Numbered from the stretch's first letter, positions 27,996 through 36,785 are shown. The stretch: 64,000 bases of DNA from CAWABB01 sp963780165 (GCA_963780165.1 CAWABB010000007.1:434001-498000), one strand, 5' to 3'. Numbers and translations are program-made. The notes: a model not told the origin generated them from the sequence alone.

Positions 27996-28586
27996 CTAAT
28001 ACCTCACAGGATCGATACGGAAACTGAGCGACGGCATGACCGACACGATGCCGCGGTATCGGAGAGAGACCACCCGCAATTCGGGACCGAGACTGATGTT
28101 TTCCCCCAGGGGAAAACCGTAGGAAGCAAAGAAGGTCATGCCAAGCTCAAGCCGGCTTCCGTGGACAGAGGCGCTGTTTCCCCCACCGATGGTGCTCATC
28201 ATCATGTAGGGTCCGATCCCCAACCCGAATTCGAAGCCGGCCTTTTGCATCGACAGTGCCAGCTGGATCGGCACCGCAGCAAGCGTGGCATCGTAGTTCA
28301 GATCGGAGGAAGGCTGGGCGATCAGAATCTCGTCCTCTGCGATGAGAAAGTACCCTGTCAGGAATCCCACGGCGAGCAGGCGAGCCGGATGCCACATTCC
28401 CCGCACAGAGAACCCATACCCGAGGGAGGTCTTGCTGCTGGTGCCCGGCACCTTCGGCAACCTGAAGAAGTTGAGCATCGGGCTGGCCGTCGCAGTCACT
28501 TCCACCCTGTAGGTCGTGTCGGCGGACGTCTGGGCCCAGGAGCACGCAGCCGCGAAGAGAAGCGCCGTGACGATTGCGTGTTTCAC
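27996..28586 (-). CDS. Exported outer-membrane-type protein, unknown function
   Basis: The 196-aa protein starts at a GTG (VKHAIVTALLFAAACSWAQT, a signal peptide). Strand-like segments follow, such as SLGYGFSVRGMWHP and FEFGLGIGPYMMMSTIGGG. The GTG overlaps the TGA of the upstream gene in a GTGA arrangement, a sign of translational coupling, and AGGT lies about 7 bases upstream. Longer in-frame starts lie inside the upstream gene. The C-terminus SFRIDPVRY ends in an aromatic residue. Family unknown. Confidence 0.72.
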   Translation of the reverse strand: MKHAIVTALLFAAACSWAQTSADTTYRVEVTATASPMLNFFRLPKVPGTSSKTSLGYGFSVRGMWHPARLLAVGFLTGYFLIAEDEILIAQPSSDLNYDATLAAVPIQLALSMQKAGFEFGLGIGPYMMMSTIGGGNSASVHGSRLELGMTFFASYGFPLGENISLGPELRVVSLRYRGIVSVMPSLSFRIDPVRY

Positions 28587-29377
28587 AGCGGTACCTGCAC
28601 TGCAAAGAAGAATTCCGGAGAAAACAGCCACTCATCGACGGTGTTGTACAACATCCAGGTCTGCCAGGGGGTCCGCGCATATCCCAGACTCAAGCCGATG
28701 GAGAGGTGCAGCGTCCGGAGGAAGGGTTGTTCAACAACAAATGTACAGTAGTAGTCGTTGACTGTGTGCTGCGGTCCGACCGACGCCTCCAGGCCGTTCA
28801 CATAGCTCATGCTCTTCAGCATGTACGTGGCGACAAAAGAGCATGAAAACGAAAACTCATCGAACCGGTACCCCAGGCGCAGGATCATCATGTCGATCCA
28901 GGCATACCCTTCGACATCGTCGAAGAGGTTTTCTCGCGTGATGAAGCCGTATGCGAAACCGATGTGGTTGGCCACTCCAAAGCTGAATCTGGTGACCCTG
29001 GTGCTCCACTGGAGACCGGCGTGAGCAAGGTTGGAGAAGTAGCTCGTGGAGAGGGAACCGACGACGGCGAGATTCTCGAAGATGCCCCGTTTGTATTGAA
29101 CGTCGATGCCGGGAAGCGGGATTTCCTGTTCTGCGTCTGCGTACGGCACCAGCGAGAACGACGCGCCGACCTGAAATACGTCTGACCCGGGTTCCATCGG
29201 GAACGGTTCGTAGAAGTAGTAAATCCCGGGATTGGGAGACGGGTCTACGCGGAGCGTGGTGCTGTCGGCCGGGCTGCTGTCAACCTGCGGAAGAGACTGC
29301 GCCGGTGTGCTCTGGCACGCAAGCACAACAAGAAGCGGAAAAGAAAGGGAACACATCGGCCTGCATGACTTCATCAT
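28583..29377 (-). CDS. Exported outer-membrane-type protein, unknown function
   Basis: The 264-aa protein has a signal peptide, possibly a lipobox (LLVVLACQSTPAQS). Amphipathic strands follow: DVFQVGASFSLVPYAD, VQYKRGIFENLAVVGSLST and FSFGVANHIGFAYGFI. It ends SPEFFFAVQVPL. It is the first gene of a three-gene unit with the 196-aa outer-membrane protein (4-base overlap) and the GDPD lipoprotein. I recognise no family. Confidence 0.72.
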   Translation of the reverse strand: MMKSCRPMCSLSFPLLVVLACQSTPAQSLPQVDSSPADSTTLRVDPSPNPGIYYFYEPFPMEPGSDVFQVGASFSLVPYADAEQEIPLPGIDVQYKRGIFENLAVVGSLSTSYFSNLAHAGLQWSTRVTRFSFGVANHIGFAYGFITRENLFDDVEGYAWIDMMILRLGYRFDEFSFSCSFVATYMLKSMSYVNGLEASVGPQHTVNDYYCTFVVEQPFLRTLHLSIGLSLGYARTPWQTWMLYNTVDEWLFSPEFFFAVQVPL

Positions 29378-29596
29378 GGGTACCCATCGAAGGTCATGGA
29401 GGGACGGGGGCCGCTATTGCAGGCAAAGTACACCACGACGGCATGATTGTCAACCGAGAGCCCGAGGAATTCCGACTCTGACGACCAGGTGCGAATCGGA
29501 GGTGCTGTGGATGGAGGGGTGCCGGGGAGAGAGATGTGGTGCGGACTGCAATGTGGCTCTGTTTCCCCTGCCGGGAACACCTCAGGCAGGGCCTTC

Positions 29597-30667
29597 CTAC
29601 GGACGCCCCTCCCACGTCCGCAACCCGCTTCTGCTCAAGGACATGGGGATGTTCTTGAACAGTGGGTCTTCCTGCTCGATCTCGCGGATGATTGCCCTTC
29701 GTGAGCCCCGCAGCGGTCCCGTGAGGATAGACACCGACCCCCCCTCACCTCCCGCTCCGTTCACCTTCCACCCTTCGGCGCCGTGGGAACGGGCGACGTC
29801 GATGACCTTCCGTGCGCCGGACCCGATCAACTCCGGGTGGAGTCTCCCCTGTGCGTCGGTGTTCTCGATCATCGCGCGGCCCAGCGCGGCGAAATCGCCG
29901 GCCGAAACGGCATCGCGCGACTTCACTGCAGTCTGCCGGAGGGCTTCCAGCCGCTTGCTGGCCGGGCCTTCGGATTCGAGCTCGTGGATGACTTTCGCGT
30001 GCACCTCGGATGAGCTGTGTGACCTGCCAAGGTAGATCAGCACCAGCCGCCGCTCAAGCTCCCACCTGACCGGGTCCGCGACCTGAATCTGTGACACTGT
30101 TGCACGCGGGAATCTGTCCATTGCGATGAAGTTGATGCCTCCGTACGCCGAGCAGATCTGGTCCTGGATGCCGCACTGGAGGCCCACCATGTCCATTTCC
30201 ACGTGATGAGCGGCATAGGCCACGTCGTGCGGACGCATCTTCCCGCCCACCAACCTGTCGAGCGCCCCGATCAACGCCACCGTGACGGCGGCGGACGTTC
30301 CAGTGGAAGCACCGGCCGGTGCATCCGAGGAAATAGATATGTTGATCGCGAGGTCCCGGGGAACCTGCATGAACGCGATGGCAGCCTCGAGGAGGGGGTG
30401 CTTGCCCCACCCGGCCGTCTGCTGCACAACCACGAACCGCTCGCCGTAGTTCTCCGCGAAGACCATGACTCCCTCAAGGCCGCCGGACCGCGGGAACACC
30501 TCGATTTGCACCTCGGCATACGGGGCAACGGCGATATTGAAGACACTCCCGTACCGGGCGAACCAGGTGTCGGTCCATCCGCCATTGTCCACAATCCGCG
30601 TCGGGGCGACGCTATGGACGATCCTGAACGGCTTTTGCGCGGCGATCTCGTCATCCATTCCAGTCAT
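29597..30667 (-). CDS. GHMP-family sugar kinase
   Basis: The 356-aa kinase begins with RIVHSVAPTRIVDNGGWTDT, the substrate motif of sugar GHMP kinases. The variant with GGWTDT is shared by L-fucokinase and heptose-7-phosphate-kinase-like enzymes. The ATP loop is DAPAGASTGTSAAV (about residues 116-129), and the third motif is VNGAGGEGGSVSILTG near the C-terminus. It should phosphorylate a free sugar or heptose phosphate; the substrate is uncertain. The start is ambiguous between ATG 30667 and ATG 30658. It is divergent from the arsenic operon, with about 130 bases between. Confidence 0.82.
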   Translation of the reverse strand: MTGMDDEIAAQKPFRIVHSVAPTRIVDNGGWTDTWFARYGSVFNIAVAPYAEVQIEVFPRSGGLEGVMVFAENYGERFVVVQQTAGWGKHPLLEAAIAFMQVPRDLAINISISSDAPAGASTGTSAAVTVALIGALDRLVGGKMRPHDVAYAAHHVEMDMVGLQCGIQDQICSAYGGINFIAMDRFPRATVSQIQVADPVRWELERRLVLIYLGRSHSSSEVHAKVIHELESEGPASKRLEALRQTAVKSRDAVSAGDFAALGRAMIENTDAQGRLHPELIGSGARKVIDVARSHGAEGWKVNGAGGEGGSVSILTGPLRGSRRAIIREIEQEDPLFKNIPMSLSRSGLRTWEGRP

Positions 30668-30738
30668 CTCCCGGCAGACCTGTGACATGTTGAATCTCGG
30701 GGTTCTGGAATCAATAATATGTCGACAAGATGCGCAAC

Positions 30739-30767
30739 TTGATTCTTGAGGGGACGTACTATATATT
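30739..30767 (+). promoter_or_regulatory. Sigma-70-type promoter of the ars operon
   Basis: TTGATT (30739-30744) and TATATT (30762-30767) are separated by 17 bases, close to the sigma-70 consensus. They lie about 30 bases upstream of the arsR ATG. The -10 box overlaps the dyad that I read as the ArsR operator. Confidence 0.6.
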
Positions 30768-30782
30768 TGTATAGGCGAATAT
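30763..30782. promoter_or_regulatory. Candidate ArsR operator (dyad)
   Basis: The half-sites ATATTTG (30763-30769) and CGAATAT (30776-30782) are inverted copies differing at one base, with 6 bases between. The dyad covers the -10 box and probable transcription start of arsR, where an ArsR/SmtB repressor would block RNA polymerase until arsenite is bound. Confidence 0.55.
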
Positions 30783-30799
30783 AGAAAGGACGTGGTACG

Positions 30800-31198
30800 A
30801 TGGACGGGTTCATTCCGGCACTGAAAGCAATCTCGGACGAATCGAGGCTCAGGATTCTGAATCTCCTCCTCTTCCGGGGCGAGCTCTGCGTGTGCGACAT
30901 CGAGGCGATTCTCGGGGCAACGCAAACGAAAGTCTCCCGTCACCTTGCCTACCTGCGTCGCAGCGGTCTTGTCAGCGCACGCCGGAGCGGACTCTGGATC
31001 CTCTACTCCATCCCAGCGTCGCCGGATGGACCCCGGAAGGACGTCCTCTCATTCCTCCCCCGCATCCTGGACACGAACGACGTCGCGCGCAGAGATCTCA
31101 AGAGACTCGACGCCAGAATGCGTCGGGGCTGCTGTGCCACCGCGAATGCAATCAAGCCGGCCATCATACCGGCATCCCTGAACCTCCAACCACACTGA
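30800..31198 (+). CDS. arsR: ArsR/SmtB-family metalloregulatory repressor
   Basis: The 132-aa winged-helix protein has ALKAISDESRLRILNLLL followed by GELCVCDIEAILGATQTKVSRHLAYLRRSGLV. The ELCVCDIE segment holds the Cys-x-Cys arsenite site of the classical ArsR type. A second Cys pair occurs late (RRGCCATA) and may contribute. It should repress the operon and dissociate on binding As(III). AAAGGA precedes the ATG, about 10 bases away. It is the first gene of an arsM-arsN2-arsC-acr3 operon. Confidence 0.93.
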   Translation: MDGFIPALKAISDESRLRILNLLLFRGELCVCDIEAILGATQTKVSRHLAYLRRSGLVSARRSGLWILYSIPASPDGPRKDVLSFLPRILDTNDVARRDLKRLDARMRRGCCATANAIKPAIIPASLNLQPH

Positions 31199-31207
31199 GA
31201 AGTCGCC

Positions 31208-31963
31208 ATGTCAGATGCCAGTATCAAAGACGCCGTGCGAGAAAAATACGGTCAGATCGCCATCCAGGCTTCCTCCTGCTGCGGGCCCTCGTGCGGATGC
31301 GGCACGGAGTCCGGCGTTGCGGGCCAGATCATCATGAACGATCTGTACGACAACGCCGACCCCGCGATCCGGCAGAACGCCGATCTCGGCCTCGGGTGCG
31401 GCACCCCTGCAGAGTTCGCCGACCTGCATCCCGGATTGACCGTCCTCGATCTCGGCTCCGGAGCCGGGATCGATGTGTTCCTGGCGGCGAAGGATGTCGG
31501 GCCGACCGGCCATGTCATCGGCGTGGACATGACGAAGGAGATGGTCACACGCGCCCGCCAGAATAAGATCAAGCTCGGCGCCGACAACACCGAGTTCCGA
31601 TTGGGAGAGATCGAAAACCTTCCTGTTGAATCCGGCACCGTGGATCGCATCATCAGCAACTGCGTGATCAATCTTGTCCCCGACAAGCGCAACGCCTTCC
31701 GTGAGATGCACCGGGTGCTCAGATCCGGCGGGAAGTTCGCCGTCTCCGATATCGTTTCACTCGGAGCGATCCCTGCGTCCGTCCAGAGCGACATGGCTGA
31801 ATGGGCGGGATGCGTGGCAGGAGCGGTGGAGCGCGACGAGTACCTCTCGATCGTACGGGAAACAGGCTTCACGGATGTCCGGATCGCGAGGGAACGGGCA
31901 TATCAGCTTCCTGAAGGTTCGTCCTTCGGGCTTCTGAGTATCACGGTCACCGGCACGAAATGA
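31208..31963 (+). CDS. arsM: Arsenite S-adenosylmethionine methyltransferase
   Basis: The 251-aa enzyme methylates As(III). The N-terminal ASSCCGPSCGCG cluster is typical of bacterial ArsM. The SAM-binding motif is LDLGSGAGIDVFLAA (about residues 80-94). Three cysteines in the family's catalytic contexts are present: Cys64 (GLGCGTPAE), Cys152 (ISNCVINL) and Cys202 (EWAGCVAGA). It starts 9 bases after arsR and its TGA overlaps the next ATG by 4 bases. Methylated arsenic products are volatile or more easily exported. Confidence 0.95.
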   Translation: MSDASIKDAVREKYGQIAIQASSCCGPSCGCGTESGVAGQIIMNDLYDNADPAIRQNADLGLGCGTPAEFADLHPGLTVLDLGSGAGIDVFLAAKDVGPTGHVIGVDMTKEMVTRARQNKIKLGADNTEFRLGEIENLPVESGTVDRIISNCVINLVPDKRNAFREMHRVLRSGGKFAVSDIVSLGAIPASVQSDMAEWAGCVAGAVERDEYLSIVRETGFTDVRIARERAYQLPEGSSFGLLSITVTGTK

Positions 31964-32397
31964 ACGCTTCCGTGGTCCGGACTGCGCGGGCTGACGACCT
32001 GCCCCAGATGGCCCGATTGCTTGAGGAGTCGGCGCTCTCGCCGGAGGGCATGTCGGATTGTCTCGAGCACTTTCGAATCGCACTCGATGGCAGGGAGATC
32101 GTCGGCACCGTCGGCATCGAGCACTACGGATCGGATGGACTGCTCCGATCGTTGGCTGTCGCGCCCTCCCGGCGTTCGCGGGGGATAGGCGACCTTCTGC
32201 TCCGTCAGGCAATTGAGGACGCGCGGCAGCTTGGCATCCGGCGGCTCGTCCTTCTCACCACCACCGCAGCCGGGTACTTCGCGCGCCACGGGTGGCGAAT
32301 AATCGACCGCGCTTCGGTAACCGGAGGATTGACCGCCTCCTCCCAGTTCCGGGGCGCTTGCCCGGGCACGGCAACATGCATGGAGATGCTCCTGTGA
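31960..32397 (+). CDS. arsN2: GNAT N-acetyltransferase, ArsN2 type
   Basis: The 145-aa protein has the GNAT fold. VGTVGIEHYGSDGLLRSLAVAP and RRSRGIGDLLLRQAIEDA form the acetyl-CoA-binding region, and LVLLTTTAAGYFARHGWR the last strand-helix. Proteins of this size next to arsM and arsC are called ArsN2, and related ArsN1 detoxifies phosphinothricin-like organoarsenicals. The actual substrate here is not known. It overlaps arsM by 4 bases (ATGA) and arsC by 1 base (TGATG). Confidence 0.85.
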   Translation: MNASVVRTARADDLPQMARLLEESALSPEGMSDCLEHFRIALDGREIVGTVGIEHYGSDGLLRSLAVAPSRRSRGIGDLLLRQAIEDARQLGIRRLVLLTTTAAGYFARHGWRIIDRASVTGGLTASSQFRGACPGTATCMEMLL

Positions 32398-32837
32398 TGC
32401 GGATCCTGATTCTCTGCACGGGTAACTCGTGTCGGAGCCAGATGGCGGAGGGGTTCCTCGGGTCGTTCGACAAGAGACTGCGCGTATACTCCGCGGGAAC
32501 GAAGCCGGCACAGCGCGTTCATCCGCTGGCCCTTCAGGTGATGCGAGAGGCGGGCATCGACCTTTCCGGTCACGCGCCGAAGCCGGTCAGCCAGTTCCTC
32601 GACCAGCCGTTCGACTTCGTCGTCACGGTCTGCGACCATGCGAAGGAGACGTGCCCGCTCTTCACGGGCAACGTCCGCCACAGGCTCCATGTCGGATTTG
32701 AAGATCCGGCAGAGGCGACCGGGTCACCTGACGAAGTCGTCGACGCCTTTCGCCGCGTCAGGGACGAGATTCGGAGAGACTTCCACCGGCTGTACACAGA
32801 AACGCTCCTTCCTCAACTGAACGGGAGAACACCGTGA
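32397..32837 (+). CDS. arsC: Arsenate reductase, low-molecular-weight phosphatase type
   Basis: The 146-aa enzyme reduces arsenate to arsenite. The phosphatase loop is CTGNSCR (Cys7 to Arg13), and the redox pair is Cys79 and Cys86 in VCDHAKETC, matching the thioredoxin-coupled S. aureus type. The start is the ATG at 32397, overlapping the arsN2 stop; an in-frame ATG 105 bases upstream lies inside arsN2 and has no support. Its TGA overlaps the GTG start of acr3 by 4 bases. Confidence 0.94.
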   Translation: MRILILCTGNSCRSQMAEGFLGSFDKRLRVYSAGTKPAQRVHPLALQVMREAGIDLSGHAPKPVSQFLDQPFDFVVTVCDHAKETCPLFTGNVRHRLHVGFEDPAEATGSPDEVVDAFRRVRDEIRRDFHRLYTETLLPQLNGRTP

Positions 32838-33883
32838 GCACCCTCAGCCGCCGGCTGCCGTTCTTCGACAGGTACCTGACCTTCTGGATATTTGCGACCA
32901 TGTTCGCCGGGGTGCTCGTGGGATATCTTGTGCCGGCAACAGCCGGCTTCTGGGATCGATTGAGTTCGGGAACGACGAACATCCCGATCGCCATCGGCCT
33001 GATTCTGATGATGTATCCCCCGCTGGCAAAAGTGCGGTACGAAGAGCTCCCGGTGGTCTTCCGGAATCCGAAACTCCTGGGGTTGTCCCTCATTCAGAAC
33101 TGGATCGTCGGCCCGCTCGTCATGTTCCTGCTTGCCGTCGCGCTGCTCCCCGACAAGCCCGAGCTGATGGTCGGCGTCATCCTTGTCGGCCTGGCCCGCT
33201 GCATCGCGATGGTGCTGGTCTGGAACGATCTCGCGAAAGGTGACCCCGAGCTGGCGGCCGGGCTTGTTGCGTTCAATGCGATCTTCCAGGTGCTCTTCTA
33301 CTCCGTGTACGCATATGTGTTCATCACCTTCCTCCCCCCGCTCTTCGGGATGGAGGGCGCTCTGGTGCACATTTCCATCGCCGAGATCGCCGTTACCGTG
33401 CTGGTCTATCTGGGAATACCGTTCGCCGCCGGCATCCTGACGCGGATGGCATTGGTGAAGGCCAGAGGAAAGGCGTGGTATCACGGCACGTTCATTCCGA
33501 AGATCTCGATCCTCACGCCGATCGCGCTGCTCTTCACGATCTTCGTCATGTTCTCGCTCAAAGGCGAGAAGATCGTGCAGTTGCCTCTCGATGTCCTCCG
33601 GGTCGCCATTCCCTACACCGTCTACTTCGCGTTGATGTTCTTCGCCACGTTTTTCATTGCGAAGCGCATGGGATCGTCGTACGAGCAGAGCACGACGATG
33701 GCCTTCACGGCGGGGAGCAACGATTTTGAGCTGGCCATCGCGGTAGCCGTGGCCGTCTTCGGGATCAACTCGCAGGTGGCGTTCGCAACCGTGATCGGGC
33801 CGCTCGTGGAGGTCCCGGTGCTGATCAGCCTGGTCAACGTCGCGCTTTCGTTCAAGCGGAAGTACTTCACGCCAACGGGATGA
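32834..33883 (+). CDS. acr3: Arsenite efflux transporter, ACR3 family
   Basis: The 349-aa inner-membrane protein has 10 transmembrane segments and the family motifs GLARCIAMVLVWNDLAKGD (with the conserved Cys, Cys123) and TAGSNDFELAIAVAVAVFG (with the conserved Glu). It exports As(III) using the proton-motive force. The start codon is GTG in a GTGA overlap with arsC. It ends at 33883, where its stop overlaps the start of a truncated epimerase gene. Confidence 0.95.
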   Translation: MSTLSRRLPFFDRYLTFWIFATMFAGVLVGYLVPATAGFWDRLSSGTTNIPIAIGLILMMYPPLAKVRYEELPVVFRNPKLLGLSLIQNWIVGPLVMFLLAVALLPDKPELMVGVILVGLARCIAMVLVWNDLAKGDPELAAGLVAFNAIFQVLFYSVYAYVFITFLPPLFGMEGALVHISIAEIAVTVLVYLGIPFAAGILTRMALVKARGKAWYHGTFIPKISILTPIALLFTIFVMFSLKGEKIVQLPLDVLRVAIPYTVYFALMFFATFFIAKRMGSSYEQSTTMAFTAGSNDFELAIAVAVAVFGINSQVAFATVIGPLVEVPVLISLVNVALSFKRKYFTPTG

Positions 33884-34131
33884 CCAGCATGATGGAACTC
33901 CACGTTATCTTCGGAACCGGTCCGGTCGGGTGCTGGACCGCACGCGCCCTTCGGGAATCGGGAAAGCCCGTGAGGGCATTCAATACGCCCGTCGACATAG
34001 GACTGAAGAGAACGGTAGATTGGCATGCGGCCCACTTCAAGCGGCAGACCCCTTCCGTTTCGACGCCACCAGGGATGCCACCACCCCTCCCGCAAGTATC
34101 AGGACCACCACAGCGAGTAGATACAGGTTGA
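33880..34131 (+). pseudogene. Truncated NAD(P)-binding epimerase-like gene at the end of the ars operon
   Basis: The frame opens with an ATGA overlap to acr3, and its first 30 or so residues form a perfect Rossmann-fold start: MELHVIFGTGPVGCWTARAL, then RESGKPVRAFN. NAD-dependent epimerase/dehydratase proteins of about 300 aa begin like this. From about 33985 the sequence loses all resemblance. The frame then runs antisense through the 3' end of terC into a Pro-rich tail before a stop at 34131. I read this as a gene cut short by a deletion that joined it to the terC region. The homologous part is about 33889-33985. Confidence 0.65.
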
Positions 34132-35134
34132 AGTTGCTCCCGAGCATCTCCTTCAGCCACGTATGCGTCATCATCTTGACGCCGACCAGCATCAGCACGA
34201 GCGCAAGCGAGACTTTCAGATACGTGAACTTCTCGATCATTCCCGCCAGCGCAAAATAGAGGCTCCTGAGTCCGAGGATCGCAAACACGTTGCTCGTGAA
34301 GACCAGGAAGGGATCCGCCGTGATTGCGAATATTGCGGGGATCGAGTCCACGGCGAAAATCAGGTCGGTGAACTCGACCATCACCAACCCGAGGAACAGC
34401 GGCGTCGCCAGGAGCGTCCCTGCGGGGGCGGACTCCACGATATCGTCCCGAAGATTCTCGGCTCCCGGCGTCGGAGCCTCATGGGACGCGTCAGAGCCGG
34501 CGCGAACGAAGAAGTGCTGCCCGTGAAACCTCTGGGTGATTGGCAAGAGCTTGCGTGTCAGCCGGACCACGATATTGGAAGCAGGATCGGCATTGTCTGC
34601 CTTCAACACCAGCATCTTCACCCCTGTGAGGATGAGGAACCCTCCAAACACGTAGATGATCCAGGTGAACTGCTGAATCATTGCGGCCCCGACGGCGATC
34701 ATGACCCCGCGCATGAGGAGGGCTCCGACGATGCCCCAGAACAGGACCCGGTGCTGGTACATCGCAGGAACCGCCAGGAACGCGAAGATCATGCTGATGA
34801 CGAAGATGTTGTCTACGGAAAGCGATTTCTCGACCAGATAACCCGTGAGGTACTTCATGGTCGCGGAGGCGCCATCGTTGTAGACGGTTCCCAGCCCCTC
34901 GATTGTACGCGGGGCGGACCCCATCAGGTCGGGCGTCAGACCGAGGCCCAGCCAGTGGTTCTCATAGCCGAAGTAGATGAAGACGCTGAACGAGAGTCCG
35001 AGGAATATCCAGAAAGCAGACCAGCCAAGCGCTTCCCGGACAGAAACCACGTGGGCCTTCTTGTTGAAGACGCCGAGGTCAAGAGCCAGGAGAAGGAGTA
35101 TCAACGCCGTGAATCCAGCGTACATCCAGAACAT
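34037..35134 (-). CDS. TerC/Alx family membrane protein
   Basis: The 365-aa protein has about nine membrane helices. TerC signatures are LLALDLGVFNKK, SLSVDNIFVISMIFAF and EFTDLIFAVDSIPAIFAI, with buried aspartates that probably bind a cation. Members are implicated in Mn2+ export (Alx, MntX-like) or tellurite resistance. A hydrophilic loop at about residues 200-240 (HGQHFFVRAGSDASHEAPTP) is typical of Alx-length proteins. AAGGT precedes the ATG. Its 3' end overlaps, antisense, the tail of the truncated epimerase frame. Confidence 0.9.
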   Translation of the reverse strand: MFWMYAGFTALILLLLALDLGVFNKKAHVVSVREALGWSAFWIFLGLSFSVFIYFGYENHWLGLGLTPDLMGSAPRTIEGLGTVYNDGASATMKYLTGYLVEKSLSVDNIFVISMIFAFLAVPAMYQHRVLFWGIVGALLMRGVMIAVGAAMIQQFTWIIYVFGGFLILTGVKMLVLKADNADPASNIVVRLTRKLLPITQRFHGQHFFVRAGSDASHEAPTPGAENLRDDIVESAPAGTLLATPLFLGLVMVEFTDLIFAVDSIPAIFAITADPFLVFTSNVFAILGLRSLYFALAGMIEKFTYLKVSLALVLMLVGVKMMTHTWLKEMLGSNFNLYLLAVVVLILAGGVVASLVASKRKGSAA

Positions 35135-35420
35135 CTGTCAGACCTTGACTATGAGTGATGTGATCCGCATGAGCTGCGCTCCGGTATAGAACACCCCCCC
35201 ATCCGGGCAAGTTCCGGGGCGCCGGGCCTCAACGCGACCAGGTCCCGGGAGGCCGACGGGAGGGGCAGGGTGTGATACCACATAGGAAAGTCAGATGAGC
35301 GTCGGTGTGGTCAGTAGTCGAAACCGAAACCCGCGCGGAGTATCGTGCTCTCGCCGGAGACCGCGATACAGAGAGTGCCGAGAGCCAAACAAAGGATGGA
35401 ACAGGAGCCAGTCCGGAACC

Positions 35421-36785
35421 TCACTTGATGAGGTGCATGCTTTTCGTCTCTGCACGCGCTCCGGATTGCAGGCGATAGAAATAGACCCCGCTTGCCAGGC
35501 CCGACGCGTCGAACGTCACCGTATGGCTCCCCGCCGGCATCTCCTCGTCCACGATGGTCGCAATCTCGTTTCCCACAACGTCGAACACCCTGAGAGTCAC
35601 CCGCCCGCGTTCTGACACCTGGAACCTGATCGCGGTTGACGGGTTGAACGGGTTGGGGTAGTTTTGCGACAGCCGGAATCCATCCGGGAGCACTCCTGCC
35701 GTCGCCGATTGCTCCACATCCAGTGGCCCGGCCTCGGATGGGTAGAACGTGTAGGCGATCCCGCCCTTTGCGAACCAGGACCGTGACAAATCAGTCTTAT
35801 CAAAGATGTATGCGTAACCATCCGCTTGCGCGGGATCATGAACGATCGGGTCGCCGAACGCTGAAAACCCGGCAAGCATCATGAGGTGGCCCGCATAGAG
35901 CGGCGGACCGACGGACATCGAAATGCGTCCGCCGCCTGCCAGCACCGCTCTCGCCTGACTCCAGCTGCGATACCGTGTCACCGCGCCGTCAAGCCCGTAC
36001 TCCGAGGCATTCTCGACCACCCTCGGCCAGATGCCAAACATATCGTAGTACGGATCGTAGGTGTCGCGCGCGAATTGCAGGGGATCCACGGGGATATCGT
36101 AGCTTCGCAGAACCATGGAGACCGACGTGGGGGAGCAGATGCTGCCGCCGATGTCAGGGTCGACAGCGTATTGGTAAATGAACTCGGTCGGGACGAAAAT
36201 CTCCGGCGGGTTGTCATTCACAATCTGGGTGAGGTTCAGCGACGTTGTAGTCCGCGAATCGCTGACGAAGAAGCTGAGCTTCCGCACGGTCGGCGAGGGC
36301 AGCTCGATCCCTGTGCGCATCATCGTAACCTTGAACTGCCAGCTGCTCTGGTAGCCGTTCAAGAGCACGTAGTCGACATCGACATGCCCCCCCGCATAGC
36401 TTGTCGGACCGAAGCTCGTCCAGAAGTAATCCTTCCAGTACCCGACCGTCAGCCAGGGAGACCAGCCGCCGTTGTAGGGAAACCGCATCTGGACCATGAA
36501 CGAGCTGCTCGCACCCGGCGCCGAACCGTTCCAGGAAGGAAGCCCCTGATTGAACGGTTGGGGTGCCTGTTGCGGCTTCAGGATGAAAAATCCCTGCTTT
36601 CGATCCGGCTGGAGCATCAGGCTGCTGCTGTCCGGACTGATCACGACTCCGTCGGTTGATTCGATGTTCTGGACCAACGAGTCTAGGCCGAGCACAAAGT
36701 GCTGATCAGGATAGTTCTGCCCCGGCGCCCGGCCAGAAACCACCAGGAGGAGAATTGCCAATTGGAGCAGTGATCTGGTTCTCAT
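35421..36785 (-). CDS. Secreted C39-like peptidase-fold protein with T9SS sorting domain
   Basis: The 454-aa protein has a signal peptide (MRTRSLLQLAILLLVVSGRAPGQ) and a beta-rich N-terminal region of about 190 residues. A C39-like cysteine peptidase domain follows: DIGGSICSPTSVSMVLRSY supplies the Cys and AGHLMMLAGFSAFGDPIVHDP the His region. The last 80 residues are a type A sorting domain for type IX secretion (LSQNYPNPFNPSTAIRF, RVTLRVFDVVGNEI, LASGVYFYRLQSG). It should be delivered to the cell surface or medium. The substrate is unknown, and whether it is an active peptidase is uncertain. Confidence 0.85.
   Translation of the reverse strand: MRTRSLLQLAILLLVVSGRAPGQNYPDQHFVLGLDSLVQNIESTDGVVISPDSSSLMLQPDRKQGFFILKPQQAPQPFNQGLPSWNGSAPGASSSFMVQMRFPYNGGWSPWLTVGYWKDYFWTSFGPTSYAGGHVDVDYVLLNGYQSSWQFKVTMMRTGIELPSPTVRKLSFFVSDSRTTTSLNLTQIVNDNPPEIFVPTEFIYQYAVDPDIGGSICSPTSVSMVLRSYDIPVDPLQFARDTYDPYYDMFGIWPRVVENASEYGLDGAVTRYRSWSQARAVLAGGGRISMSVGPPLYAGHLMMLAGFSAFGDPIVHDPAQADGYAYIFDKTDLSRSWFAKGGIAYTFYPSEAGPLDVEQSATAGVLPDGFRLSQNYPNPFNPSTAIRFQVSERGRVTLRVFDVVGNEIATIVDEEMPAGSHTVTFDASGLASGVYFYRLQSGARAETKSMHLIK

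Noticed and set aside
35311..35400. Minus-strand peptide ending STILRAGFGFDY, like the last strand of an outer-membrane barrel
   Set aside because: Only a dozen residues resemble a barrel end. The sequence upstream is not a barrel and there is no start with a ribosome site. It may be a gene remnant or chance.
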